A stretch of 64,000 nucleotides of DNA, taken from contig OZ241384.1 of assembly GCA_965200805.1 (NCBI GenBank), positions 2,170,001-2,234,000 on the forward strand, in the 5' to 3' direction. Positions within the stretch are counted from its first letter, which is position 1; every line of letters starts with the position of its first letter. Below, piece after piece: positions 54,402 to 63,311 of the stretch. The DNA comes from MPNP01 sp026709725. GTDB lineage: Bacteria > Pseudomonadota > Alphaproteobacteria > Rhodobacterales > Rhodobacteraceae. The notes under the pieces were generated by a model. That model searched no databases. It was given only the letters and a program-made list of their open reading frames with translations, and was not told the DNA's origin. A program made the translations under genes and the position numbers.

Positions 54402-56765
54402 TCAGAAACTGTAGCTTGTCGCGAGCTGTAGCGCACGGGTACTCCCTCCGCCACCGCTCCGCGAATAAACAACGCCCAAATGGCCCTGCAACCGCTGATC
54501 ATGTCCGGAAAATGTCAAACCCAAGCCAATTCTGGTCTCCCGCTCCGGAAACTGCGTCATTGTCATAAAGCCCGTTTCCGGTTCTGCCAGAGAGGAGTTG
54601 AGCCGTGCCTGCCCATTCCGGTTTCTGATCATCATCAGTCGCAATGTCGCCCCGGCTTCAACGCTTCCAAGTCGAAATGCCGGGAAGGTGACATCACTGC
54701 CCGCCATAATCTGCTTCAGGGTCATGGATGAGGGTTCGACAGTCAATGCCAGATCATCCTGACCGTGTTCCGTGTAGCCCTCGCTCTTGACACGGGTCCG
54801 CTTCAATCCCAATCGCGGTGTGATCGCAATCCCTGCAAGAGAAAGCGGAACCATGACATCGGCACTCATGCCAGTGCTCTTGTGCCGGAGCCGCCCCTCC
54901 AGCGTCCGCGTTGCACTGGCCTCCGGCAACACTCTTGTCGTTGAGAATTTCGATGAACCGCGGTCCGCTGTCAATCGGATATCAACCGGTCCGATCGTGC
55001 CGGTGCCGCTCACGGAAATTCCCGTATTATCCCCACGGGCCCGAGCAACCTGTGGCATCGAAATCGTGGCCTTCTGACGCGAGATTGCGAGTTGATACGA
55101 TGCAAGCAGATTTTGAGGGTAGAGGGCAAGCCCAGCTATCGCCCCGCGTTGCTCCAGCATCCATGCCCGCTGCTCGAAACTCCCGCCAAATTCTGCATCC
55201 TGCAAAATGGGCACAAAAAAGACGCACCCCCGAAAGATCCCCTCACCCTCCTGCTTCAACCGACATGCAATCCCATCCACGGAGCCCGAGTCCGCCATTT
55301 TTGTTGTCGCATGCATGGCATTGCCTGCAATCTCATTGCCTGCCCGGTCAAGATTCAGGCGAAGTGTCGGAAGATCTGTTTCCCAAAGGGCTGCCTCCAC
55401 AACACGTTCAGCCCCGACAATCCCGGCATTCCGCCCTGCGTTCAAGCCCCAGAAGACACTGCGCTCATTTCCGTTCAACAATTCAAGGCTTGCAAGCTGC
55501 ATCGTGGCATCAAGAACCCCGTCTCCATCCTGTGTCCGCTCAATCACATCCTGATCAAGCAGGATTGTGTCTCTGGCAAGACGGTCCGGGGCAGAAATAT
55601 CCAAACTGTCGGCCCTCAGGAACGCCTGCAGTGTGGAAACATGTCCTGCATCGTACTGCTCGCGGGTGAATTGCGGCAAACTCAAGGCATTGAATTCGAT
55701 CTGTCCCTCAATTGATGCGTGACCATCAACCACAAGCTTATCGCTGTCCGAATTCACCCAATCCATGTCAAGCTGCAAAATGCCATCAGATTCCTGGGTA
55801 AAATCGCCCGTAACGGTCATGATCCTGATCTCGTCCTGGGCACCGACCCGGACAGTCCCGCTGTTCAGGAACCCATGCCTGTCTTCGGTTCCGCACCCTG
55901 CGTCCTCGATCTCAACGGTTTTGGCATTCTCCAGCACACCATTGTTTTCAAAATACGCACAGCCCTCAGCCAGAACAGATCCCGATATACGCCCATTGTT
56001 GGTGATGGTCGCAGATTTGTTTGCCAGTGATGGATCTTCCGATGGCTCCAGCCCTGCAAGTACCACAGCATAATGGGATTCTGAACTGTACGTATGAACC
56101 GGATTGACAGCGACAGAGCCTCCCTCGCGGATCGTGACTTCAATCACACCATCCGGCTCCTCAACCAGGATCCCGAATGACCCTGACCCTTCGGTTTCGA
56201 TTGAACCAGCGATGTCAATTACGGTTTCGGGGTCCGGATCATTCGGATCCTGATGTCCACTGTACACGATGCCGAAGGAGTTGTTTCCAGTCGTTTTAAT
56301 GTTGCCAACTGTAAGTTTTGTCTGCTGATCGGAATCTGTCGATGTGCCGCTGCGGGTGACCAGCAGCGCATGGTTGTCATTTCCCTCGATTTCAATTGAG
56401 CGAATATTGGCTGTGAAATCATCAAATTCTCCGTCGACATAGATGCCAATGGATGATGTTTTCTCAACTCTGGCAGCCCTGACTGCGATGTCGCCGGCAC
56501 CCCTGAGCGAAATGGCGGGGAGAGTGCTGTCAGTTGTATGGACAACGCTTCCATCACCGGTGAACTCGACAGTGATGCCACTGGAAAAACCCTGACAGTT
56601 CAATGGTGCATTGCGGGCACTGCTGATGGTCAGGCTTCCGCCGGAATTGCAGTCGGTTTGTGCAAACGCGGTCTGTGCAGAAAGAAGAAGGCCAAGGCAG
56701 GCAATAAAAATCGGAAATGGAAAGACAGTCCGTGAAACGCCTCCAGATCTGTTTCTGTTTCGCAT
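54402..56765 (-). CDS. Autotransporter-like surface protein
   Basis: A 787-residue secreted protein: signal peptide (FPFPIFIACLGLLLSAQTAFA), a passenger rich in short beta strands and Asn/Gly (GDIAVRAARVEKTSSIGIYV, ITNNGRISGSVLA), a linker (RIMTVTGDFTQESDGILQLD, typical of autotransporter passenger ends), and a C-terminal barrel-like region from about residue 530 that ends in the aromatic STRALQLATSYSF. That final Phe is the BAM recognition feature. The start ATG 56765 is chosen for the signal peptide; there is no clear ribosome site. The function of the passenger is unknown. It stands alone. Confidence 0.8.
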   Translation of the reverse strand: MRNRNRSGGVSRTVFPFPIFIACLGLLLSAQTAFAQTDCNSGGSLTISSARNAPLNCQGFSSGITVEFTGDGSVVHTTDSTLPAISLRGAGDIAVRAARVEKTSSIGIYVDGEFDDFTANIRSIEIEGNDNHALLVTRSGTSTDSDQQTKLTVGNIKTTGNNSFGIVYSGHQDPNDPDPETVIDIAGSIETEGSGSFGILVEEPDGVIEVTIREGGSVAVNPVHTYSSESHYAVVLAGLEPSEDPSLANKSATITNNGRISGSVLAEGCAYFENNGVLENAKTVEIEDAGCGTEDRHGFLNSGTVRVGAQDEIRIMTVTGDFTQESDGILQLDMDWVNSDSDKLVVDGHASIEGQIEFNALSLPQFTREQYDAGHVSTLQAFLRADSLDISAPDRLARDTILLDQDVIERTQDGDGVLDATMQLASLELLNGNERSVFWGLNAGRNAGIVGAERVVEAALWETDLPTLRLNLDRAGNEIAGNAMHATTKMADSGSVDGIACRLKQEGEGIFRGCVFFVPILQDAEFGGSFEQRAWMLEQRGAIAGLALYPQNLLASYQLAISRQKATISMPQVARARGDNTGISVSGTGTIGPVDIRLTADRGSSKFSTTRVLPEASATRTLEGRLRHKSTGMSADVMVPLSLAGIAITPRLGLKRTRVKSEGYTEHGQDDLALTVEPSSMTLKQIMAGSDVTFPAFRLGSVEAGATLRLMMIRNRNGQARLNSSLAEPETGFMTMTQFPERETRIGLGLTFSGHDQRLQGHLGVVYSRSGGGGSTRALQLATSYSF

Positions 56766-57505
56766 TGGGTGCCACGTCACGTGCGACGGATTGGAGAGCG
56801 GATATGGAAAATGTGCCAGTCGATGGTGCATATGGATATCCATGCGCATGAAATGAACCACCATAGGGCGTCGCTGCAATTTGTGCAATATTGGGATCTT
56901 CTGCGTGAATGAAGAAAGTGAACGCGATTCGCGGTCACATGGCGAAGCCGTGATTGAACAATGCCCTTATGGGGTATGATGAACGGGCGCAATGCCATGA
57001 TTGCTCCCGTCGCTCAGGGCTTCCGGCAGACTCCGGTTCGCTGCTGAATGGTTGCCGTTGCCTTCCGGGCTTCCCTGTGTGTTCCGAATCTCTTCTGCAT
57101 CGGTCCCGATATCTGAAGCATCATTCAAAAAGCGGATGACAGAGAAAACGATTGCCGGGATGATGGCGACGCCCGCAGCGACACGCTGGCTCAAGGAGCC
57201 CATGAGCGCAGACGCAGATTGATTCCGGTTTCAGGTGACGCCATGATGTCAATCCTGTGACGGGTACATTCCTCTGCGACGGGTACATTCCAGCTCCAGC
57301 CCACATTGCATCGTGGTTTGTCATGCATCCCGGGTCAGCTTCCAGAGCTGCGTGAGATCTCATATTGGGGCCAAAGGACGATTGCCCTGCAGCCCTTTGG
57401 TGCATTTCTGCCCACACTGTGCCCCGGATCAGGAACACATAAGGATTCCCAACTGCAATTATGCTGCGGTTGACATTGCCGCGGCAGGGTTGTTGTCAGC
57501 GGGTT
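56766..57505. other. Intergenic region with a 14-bp direct repeat
   Basis: About 740 bp between the autotransporter-like start and the leuA stop. GACGGGTACATTCC occurs twice (57259-57272, 57278-57291), 19 bp apart. A 78-codon minus-strand frame (56967-57203) has one possible membrane segment but no ribosome site and is not called. Nothing else is supported. Confidence 0.4.
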
Positions 57506-59059
57506 TCAGTCCTGGGCGTGTGCTGCGACCGGAGGGAGGCGCTCAAGGTTGTTGATCGCTGCGACATAGGCTTCGAGCGAGGCCAGAATCGTGTCCGTAT
57601 CAGCGGCATTGCCGTTGGCCACCTGCCCATCACGCTCAAGCCGCACTGAAACCGTGGCCTGTGCATCCCGCCCCCCCGTGACGGCATGGACCTGGTAGAG
57701 CTGCAGGGACGCGCCATGGGCATGGATTTTTTCAACAGCCTTGTAGGTCGCCTCAACCGGCCCGCTACCTGATGCCGAGGCCTGCCGTTCCACTCCCTTG
57801 ATCACCAGGGTTACATCTGCCACAGAAGGCTTGGTGCCACCGGTCACAGACAGATGACGGACTGTCAGGAGGTTGTCCTGGGTTTGTCCCGAGAGGGTTC
57901 CCATCAGGGCGATGAGGTCATCATCGAATACCTCGGTTTTGCGCTCGGCCAGCCGCTTGAATTGCTGAAAGACCTCCGGCAGCATGTTCTCACCGACATC
58001 GTAGCCAAGATCGGCCAAACGGCGCTTGAGGGCGGCCCGACCGGAATGCTTGCCGAGCACAATCGATGATGCGGTCAGGCCGACATCTTCCGGTCGCATG
58101 ATTTCATACGTCTCGGCATGCTTGATCATGCCATCCTGATGAATGCCGGATTCATGGGAAAAGGCATTCTTGCCCACCACCGCCTTGTTGTACTGGACCG
58201 GGAACCCGGTTGCATCGGCCACCATGCGACTTGCACGCATGATATAGCGACTGTCGACGCCTGTGTGATAGGGCAGCACATCCCTGCGGACCCTCAGGGC
58301 CATGACCACCTCCTCCATCGCGGCATTGCCGGCCCGCTCGCCCAGACCATTGATGGTGCATTCGACCTGTCGGGCGCCGGCCGAAACAGCGGCCAGAGCG
58401 TTGGCCACCGCCATCCCGAGATCGTTGTGGCAGTGAGTCGAAATCACCACATCAGCAATTTCCGGGATCCGTTGACGCAGCATCGTGATGATTGCGGCAC
58501 TCTCATTCGGAATTGTGTAGCCGACCGTATCCGGGATATTGATGGTGGTCGCTCCTGCGCTGATTGCTGTCCTGACAGCCCGACACAGGAAGTCATGGTC
58601 TGTCCGAGTCCCGTCTTCCGGCGACCACTGGACATCATCAGTGAATTCGCACGCGCGACGCACAGAGGTATCAATGGCCTCGATAACCTGGTCTGGACTC
58701 ATCTGCAGCTTGTGCCGCATGTGCAGATCGGATGTTGAAATGAACGTATGGATTCGGGTCGCTCTGCCGCCTTCAATTGCCTGCCCCGTCCTGTCGATAT
58801 CCTCTGGTCGTGACCGGGCCAGACCGCAGACAATGGCGTTCTCGACCGATCCGGCAATTGTCCGGACGCTTTCAAATTCCTGTTCCGAGGCGATGGGGAA
58901 GCCTGCTTCAATGACATCAACGCCCATCTCATCAAGCAGGTGCGCGATTTCAAGTTTGCGCGCAGGTGACATTGTGGCACCGGGCGACTGTTCACCATCA
59001 CGCAGGGTTGTATCAAAAATCAGGACCCGATCCGGGTCATTCTTCCGGCAAGAGTTCAT
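57506..59059 (-). CDS. leuA: 2-isopropylmalate synthase
   Basis: A 517-residue enzyme condensing acetyl-CoA and 2-oxoisovalerate, first step of leucine synthesis. The N-terminal DTTLRDGEQSPG and the metal-binding STHCHNDLGMAVAN mark the TIM-barrel domain; NGLGERAGNA follows, and a C-terminal LeuA regulatory domain (about residues 370-517) for leucine feedback is complete. ATG 59059 with GAGAGAAG just upstream. It stands alone on the minus strand. Confidence 0.96.
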   Translation of the reverse strand: MNSCRKNDPDRVLIFDTTLRDGEQSPGATMSPARKLEIAHLLDEMGVDVIEAGFPIASEQEFESVRTIAGSVENAIVCGLARSRPEDIDRTGQAIEGGRATRIHTFISTSDLHMRHKLQMSPDQVIEAIDTSVRRACEFTDDVQWSPEDGTRTDHDFLCRAVRTAISAGATTINIPDTVGYTIPNESAAIITMLRQRIPEIADVVISTHCHNDLGMAVANALAAVSAGARQVECTINGLGERAGNAAMEEVVMALRVRRDVLPYHTGVDSRYIMRASRMVADATGFPVQYNKAVVGKNAFSHESGIHQDGMIKHAETYEIMRPEDVGLTASSIVLGKHSGRAALKRRLADLGYDVGENMLPEVFQQFKRLAERKTEVFDDDLIALMGTLSGQTQDNLLTVRHLSVTGGTKPSVADVTLVIKGVERQASASGSGPVEATYKAVEKIHAHGASLQLYQVHAVTGGRDAQATVSVRLERDGQVANGNAADTDTILASLEAYVAAINNLERLPPVAAHAQD

Positions 59060-59108
59060 GGCACTTCTCTCGATTGTTGTTTGTGGAACGGTCTGGTGCG
59101 GTCTCCCC

Positions 59109-59138
59109 TGAGCACATGCACCCGTTACGGTGTGCTCA
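59109..59138 (-). promoter_or_regulatory. 8-bp perfect inverted repeat upstream of leuA
   Basis: TGAGCACA (59109-59116) and TGTGCTCA (59131-59138) are perfect inverses around 14 nt, about 50 nt before the leuA start. It could be an operator or a leader hairpin. No leucine-rich leader peptide is visible. Confidence 0.4.
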
Positions 59139-59299
59139 GAGGCCGGTTAGCAATCGCTGCCCGTCCGCTGCTGGCAGGTCGCCCAAGGCCCTGCGCAATC
59201 CCGATGTGATTCGTACAAACATGAGGTCGCAATAGCACGCATCAGGCGTTTTGCAAGCCAGTGGCAGTGAATCCCGTATGACTGATCTTCAATGACACG

Positions 59300-59415
59300 T
59301 CCCGACGCGCCCCAATCTCTGATCCGATTCGACCGAATCAGGCCGCCCGTGCCAGGCGGGTCCGGTTGTCCTTGGCTGACCGGACAGCCTCCGGTGGTCG
59401 CCATGACACCATCAT
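59300..59415 (+). repeat. Exact 116-bp direct repeat R1, copy 1
   Basis: Identical over 116 bp to 60353-60468, same orientation. It contains GATTCGACCGAATC-like dyad symmetry near 59326-59340 and no recognisable gene. Confidence 0.9.
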
Positions 59416-59503
59416 TCGGGCCCATGCGCGCACGGGTGTTGCCGATCGCTTTCTGTGCAAGGAGCTCTGAATGAATTCGGGCCCATGCGCGCACGGGTGT
59501 TGC
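59414..59503 (-). CRISPR. CRISPR-like repeat-spacer-repeat unit (29-32-29)
   Basis: Two identical 29-bp repeats (59414-59442 and 59475-59503) are separated by a unique 32-nt spacer (59443-59474), giving a 61-nt period, the geometry of type I-E arrays. Read on the minus strand the repeat has a 6-nt 5' part, CCCGTG-CGCG-CATGGG as a stem-loop (one G-U pair), and a 7-nt 3' part, the same layout as I-E repeats. No third repeat was found on either side, and no cas gene is in the window, so this is a relic at best and may be a chance duplication. Confidence 0.4.
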
Positions 59504-59544
59504 GGCCCGGAGCGATCACCATGGGGCCGATGGCGCCCACAGGT

Positions 59545-59980
59545 TTCCTGGTGTCGGCCCAACAGGACGCCCTGCGCAATGAAGACAGCAGGTTCCGGAC
59601 CTCTCTCTGCAAGGTGTTTCTGTTCCGACGCGTCACGGATGCGGTGAAATCCGGGGATCTCAACCTCAGCCGCTCCTACCGCTCCTGTTCAATGGACAGT
59701 TTCATGATCGACGCCGAACGCCGGGAAAGAGAGGGATGCCCTGATCAGGGAGGAAGGGCTGCAGGAATTGGTCGACCCCGATCATATCCTTGCGATGCTC
59801 AAGACAGAACCGGAAGCGGAATATCGGCGGACCAATGCAAACGCGGCGTGCAGCCCCCATCTGAAAGTTTACAGGGGCGGCCCCTTTCATGCGGCCACGC
59901 CGGACACGAAAACCGATGAGGATGACCCGCCCGACAAACTGTTTCCGCCCCAGAGGGCGCGGTCGGCGGGTGGATCATGA
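59545..59980 (+). pseudogene. Tn3-family transposase remnant, frameshifted
   Basis: Two plus-strand frames join into one Tn3-family TnpA-like stretch. Frame 1 (from 59545) reads SLCKVFLFRRVTDAVKSGDLNLSRSYRSCSMDSFMI, like the L.KVLLF..V...IKAGTLNL.HSYKY.SLDDYLI of Tn3 transposases. After a frameshift near 59725, frame 2 reads LIREEGLQELVDPDHILAML, then YRRTNANAACSPHLKV and TDEDDPPDKLFPPQR, again matching the same protein in order. Only about 145 codons of the roughly 1000 remain and the catalytic DDE part is missing. No Tn3 terminal repeats were found nearby. Confidence 0.72.
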
Positions 59981-60031
59981 CGGGACAAGACTGCCCTGAA
60001 TGGGGTGGGGCAGGGGTCCTGTCCGGGGGGC

Positions 60032-60262
60032 TCAGACGAGCAGGGCCACCGCACCGATGACAAGCGCGGTGCAGCCGAGGACCAGGGTGATCGTCCAGCA
60101 CTGGTTGTCCTTGTCGCGCTTGGCCATGTCCTCGCGCACCAATGCCCAGCCCTTGTCGTATCGCTCATTCATCGCGTTCATGCGTTCCTCCTGCGCTTTC
60201 ATCCCGCCTTCCAGTCGCGCCATGCGCTCGGACAGGTGGTGCAGTGTCGGTTCATCTGTCAT
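60032..60262 (-). CDS. Small coiled-coil membrane protein (XhlA-like)
   Basis: A 76-residue protein: a coiled-coil N-terminal half (HHLSERMARLEGGMKAQEERMNAMNERYDKG) and one C-terminal membrane helix (WTITLVLGCTALVIGAVALLV). This layout resembles the phage haemolysin XhlA family and many unrelated small membrane proteins. ATG 60262; the ribosome site is weak (GGTCGGG). It lies between the two copies of repeat R1. The function is unknown. Confidence 0.6.
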   Translation of the reverse strand: MTDEPTLHHLSERMARLEGGMKAQEERMNAMNERYDKGWALVREDMAKRDKDNQCWTITLVLGCTALVIGAVALLV

Positions 60263-60352
60263 CCCGACCAGTCTAATCCCTCAACCGCCTCCGGTCAACC
60301 GGATGTTCTGCACCGGGGAGTGATTCTCCCATGGCTGACTTTTACTGGCATA

Positions 60353-60468
60353 TCCCGACGCGCCCCAATCTCTGATCCGATTCGACCGAATCAGGCCGCC
60401 CGTGCCAGGCGGGTCCGGTTGTCCTTGGCTGACCGGACAGCCTCCGGTGGTCGCCATGACACCATCAT
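60353..60468 (+). repeat. Exact 116-bp direct repeat R1, copy 2
   Basis: Same 116 bases as 59300-59415, 1053 bp apart start to start. It ends 6 bp before repeat R2 copy B. Confidence 0.9.
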
Positions 60469-60474
60469 CCGGCA

Positions 60475-60567
60475 CCTATCAACGCACCATCCCCGACTCC
60501 GCATCACCCATCTGTATCCTGCCACGCTCCCCTGTTCTGATTGCCGGCACACTCCCCCAAGGGCCGA
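60475..60567 (-). repeat. Dispersed repeat R2, copy B
   Basis: 93 bp on the minus strand matching 21537-21629 (about 88 percent identical by eye, no gaps). The two copies lie about 39 kb apart in opposite orientation. Confidence 0.85.
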
Positions 60568-61607
60568 ATCCCCCGCCGGTGTGTCTCTGTCCCGGGCCGT
60601 GGCTGACACCGCAAAGGGAGGGTGGCCAGACCCGCTGGCGAGAACACCACAGCGCCCCAATTGTCATCGCCTTGGTGTCATCACGGCCACCAGGATGACC
60701 GGGCACCGTACGGGACCCCCAAAGGCCAATTACGATCCCCGAAGGCATGAATGGATTAACTGACCGCGTGACCGGGCCAACAATCCCCGATGATAGCATG
60801 TTTCACAACTGCAACAGGATGATCGTCATGCTGGAGTCCATCAATCCCGCCGCGTACCGGATCGCGTCCTGCTGGAAGGGCGAGGGGTCTGATTATGTCT
60901 TCTACAGGGATGCAGTCGCCCTTATGCCGGTAACGGACCGGGGAGCGGCCTGGTGGGAGACTGTGATGTGCCTCTGCCAGAGGGGCGGGAGCGTTGGAAG
61001 GACACGGTGCCAAACAGCTCCATGCGATGGCAGCCCGTCCCGCGGCGGCACCGGGGCCTGTCCGCATGCCGGTCGGGGTTTGTATTCACGGGGGAGAGTC
61101 ATCCGCCCCCCCAGCATCGCGGAGGGCGCTCCCGGCATTGCGGAACATTGTGGCAGGGTCACGGGCGGGATCCGTCTCCTGCATGATTGCCCTGATGCCT
61201 GTCTCGGGGGTGCCGACCCCGGGATCTTGACCGTCAGGACTGACTGAGGGCTGCCTGATCGGTTTTGGTCCCCTTGTGGAGGTCTCCTGTATCCGGGTAG
61301 GGGAGGGTGTGGAGCGCGTGTGTCATCAGAGGGATTCTGTCCCCTGCATGGAGGGATGGTGATGGGGAGATCCTGACCTGATTTCGGTTCCGTGCCCAGT
61401 GGATTGACCGTACAGGTTCGGTGGATTCGCCGCCCGGGCGGTGGCATGGACCGATACTGTTGTGAAAACATTCGGGGAACGGGGCGGATGGTTCGCCGGA
61501 TCGCTTGATCGGGGCCCAGTGTGATGCCGGCCCAATGTGATTCTGGCAGACCGTGCATGACCGGGGGCTGACGGATTTCTGGGTCCCCATGCGGGGATGA
61601 TGCCCGA
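60568..61607. other. Gene-poor part of the accessory island
   Basis: Apart from the weak frame at 60828 nothing is supported between repeat R2 copy B and the MORN-repeat gene. Long open frames on the minus strand are Pro/Arg/Ser-rich shadows of GC-rich DNA. Confidence 0.4.
60828..61247 (+). CDS. Hypothetical protein or decayed gene
   Basis: A 139-codon frame from ATG 60828 with AGGAT 7 nt upstream. The first 45 residues (LESINPAAYRIASCWKGEGSDYVFYRDAVALM) look like a real protein; after about residue 50 the frame turns into a Cys/Gly/Arg-rich shadow, while the next frame (GDCDVPLPEGRERWKDTVP) looks better, so a frameshift is possible. Not recognised. Confidence 0.25.
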   Translation: MLESINPAAYRIASCWKGEGSDYVFYRDAVALMPVTDRGAAWWETVMCLCQRGGSVGRTRCQTAPCDGSPSRGGTGACPHAGRGLYSRGRVIRPPSIAEGAPGIAEHCGRVTGGIRLLHDCPDACLGGADPGILTVRTD

Positions 61608-63311
61608 TTATTGCCGTTCGGTATAGATCACCTGACCTGCACCTGACATCTCGCCATCAACGAACTGGCCACGATAAATTGCCCCATCGGTATAGATCAA
61701 TTCACCATCACCATGAGGCCTGCCGTCAACGAACTGGCCATTGTAGATGGTGCCATCGGCATAGGTCAGTTTGCCAGAGCCGGCGTATTTTCCGGCTTCC
61801 CAGTTGCCCTCGTAGCGCAACCCATTCGGTGATGACTGGGAGCCGTAGCCCTGCATGATGCCCGCCTCGAAACTTCCTTCAAGGCGCATGCCATCCGGAT
61901 AATCAATGACACCGTTTCCGTTGAGCTTTCCATCTTTCCAGCGACCCTGAAACCGGGTTCCATCGGCCCGGGTCAGCGTCCCGGCGCCTGAGAACTGACC
62001 ATCCTGCAATTCACCAGTGTAGACCTGCCCCTCACCAACAATCAGCGTCCCGGCGCCGCTTCTCGGTCGGCCATCCTGCCATGTTCCGGCAAACGTCTCA
62101 CCTGTTTTATAGGTCAGCCGCCCCTGACCATGCTGCACGCCATTTTGCACATCGCCGATGTATTCCGAGCCATCGGGATAGGTTATTGTTGCCCGACCGG
62201 TCTGCATGCCGGCCAGCCAGTCCCCATCATAGCGTTTGCCATCAATCTGTGTCAGAACGCCCTGTCCCCCGCGAACGCCTTCGACAAAATCCCCGGTGTA
62301 AATGGATCCATCGGCGTGGGTGTAGGTGCCGTTGCCATGATACACACCATTCGCAAATGATCCTTCATAGACATCGCCATTGGCCAGCGTGAACCGACCT
62401 GTTCCATGCATGGAACCTGCCTGCCAGGTGCCGGTGTAGCTGTCGCCCGTTTCCAACTGCACCGTCCCTCTGCCCGCCGGTCGCCCGCCGGCCAATTCGC
62501 CGTCATACCTCCAGCAGTCTCCTGATCGCGTTGATGAGGCAAGGGGAGTCATCACCTGTTTCAGAACTGCGCCGTCATTCTCATGTATGACCGGGAGATC
62601 TGAGGTTGCGGCTGGATTCCAGCAGACACAATTGTGGACAGACCCTGCACCGTTGAACTGACCGTCACTCCAGATACCCGTCATGACCTGCCCGATGGCA
62701 AGGGGTGGAGACGCGGACGCCTGTTGATCGCCAGTCACTGGCGGGATCCCATGCATGCAACGATCAGCAACAGACTCAGATGGGATGGTTTCCGAATATC
62801 GAAGCATGGTCGCCCGGCCCTGTCGGACGCCTTCAGCGAATTCACCGAGATAGATGTTGCCATTCTGCATGGTCCAGACACCGAATCCGTGCTTCTTCCC
62901 CGCCTGCCATCCACCGCTGTAGCGGGACCCGTTCGGATAGGCAGCCGTGCCAATTCCTTCCGGTAGCCCGGAACGGTAGTCACCGCGGTAGGTTGTGCCA
63001 TCGGGATAGACTGCCTCTCCGACTCCTGTCCGTTCCCCATCAACCCAGTCACCGACATAGACATAGCCATCCGGCATCCGGTAGGTCCCCTTGCCGTGTC
63101 GCTTGCCATCCCTGATTTCACCTTCGTAGATTCCTCGAACCGGGAGTGATTGCTCAATGACCTGCGCTGTCACCGGCATGGGTTCGACAAGGGCAAGGAG
63201 AGCGAGACCGCACGCAATGCCTGAACGGGCGCGGCACAAGCGGTGCACCCGGTTTCGCAAGTGTTTCAGGCAGGGAGTGTCAAAGAAAGTGTTTATGACA
63301 GTACCCTCCAT
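61608..63311 (-). CDS. Secreted MORN-repeat protein
   Basis: A 567-residue protein with a probable signal peptide (about residues 28-50, GIACGLALLALVEPMPVTAQ) and roughly twenty MORN repeats (Y.G.w.dG..hG.Gt...dG..Y), for example YVGDWVDGERTGVGEAVYPDGTTY and YTGTWQAGSMHGTGRFTLANGDV. A non-MORN insert with four Cys (DRCMHGIPP, HNCVCWNP, GDCWRYDG) lies near residues 185-270. MORN repeats bind lipids or act as scaffolds, and bacterial versions are mostly uncharacterised. ATG 63311 is chosen; a TTG further in is possible. It stands alone. Confidence 0.88.
   Translation of the reverse strand: MEGTVINTFFDTPCLKHLRNRVHRLCRARSGIACGLALLALVEPMPVTAQVIEQSLPVRGIYEGEIRDGKRHGKGTYRMPDGYVYVGDWVDGERTGVGEAVYPDGTTYRGDYRSGLPEGIGTAAYPNGSRYSGGWQAGKKHGFGVWTMQNGNIYLGEFAEGVRQGRATMLRYSETIPSESVADRCMHGIPPVTGDQQASASPPLAIGQVMTGIWSDGQFNGAGSVHNCVCWNPAATSDLPVIHENDGAVLKQVMTPLASSTRSGDCWRYDGELAGGRPAGRGTVQLETGDSYTGTWQAGSMHGTGRFTLANGDVYEGSFANGVYHGNGTYTHADGSIYTGDFVEGVRGGQGVLTQIDGKRYDGDWLAGMQTGRATITYPDGSEYIGDVQNGVQHGQGRLTYKTGETFAGTWQDGRPRSGAGTLIVGEGQVYTGELQDGQFSGAGTLTRADGTRFQGRWKDGKLNGNGVIDYPDGMRLEGSFEAGIMQGYGSQSSPNGLRYEGNWEAGKYAGSGKLTYADGTIYNGQFVDGRPHGDGELIYTDGAIYRGQFVDGEMSGAGQVIYTERQ

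Noticed and set aside
60902..61558. 218-codon minus-strand open frame
   Set aside because: Composition is Pro/Arg/Ser/His-rich, typical of a GC-driven shadow; no ribosome site or recognisable domain.
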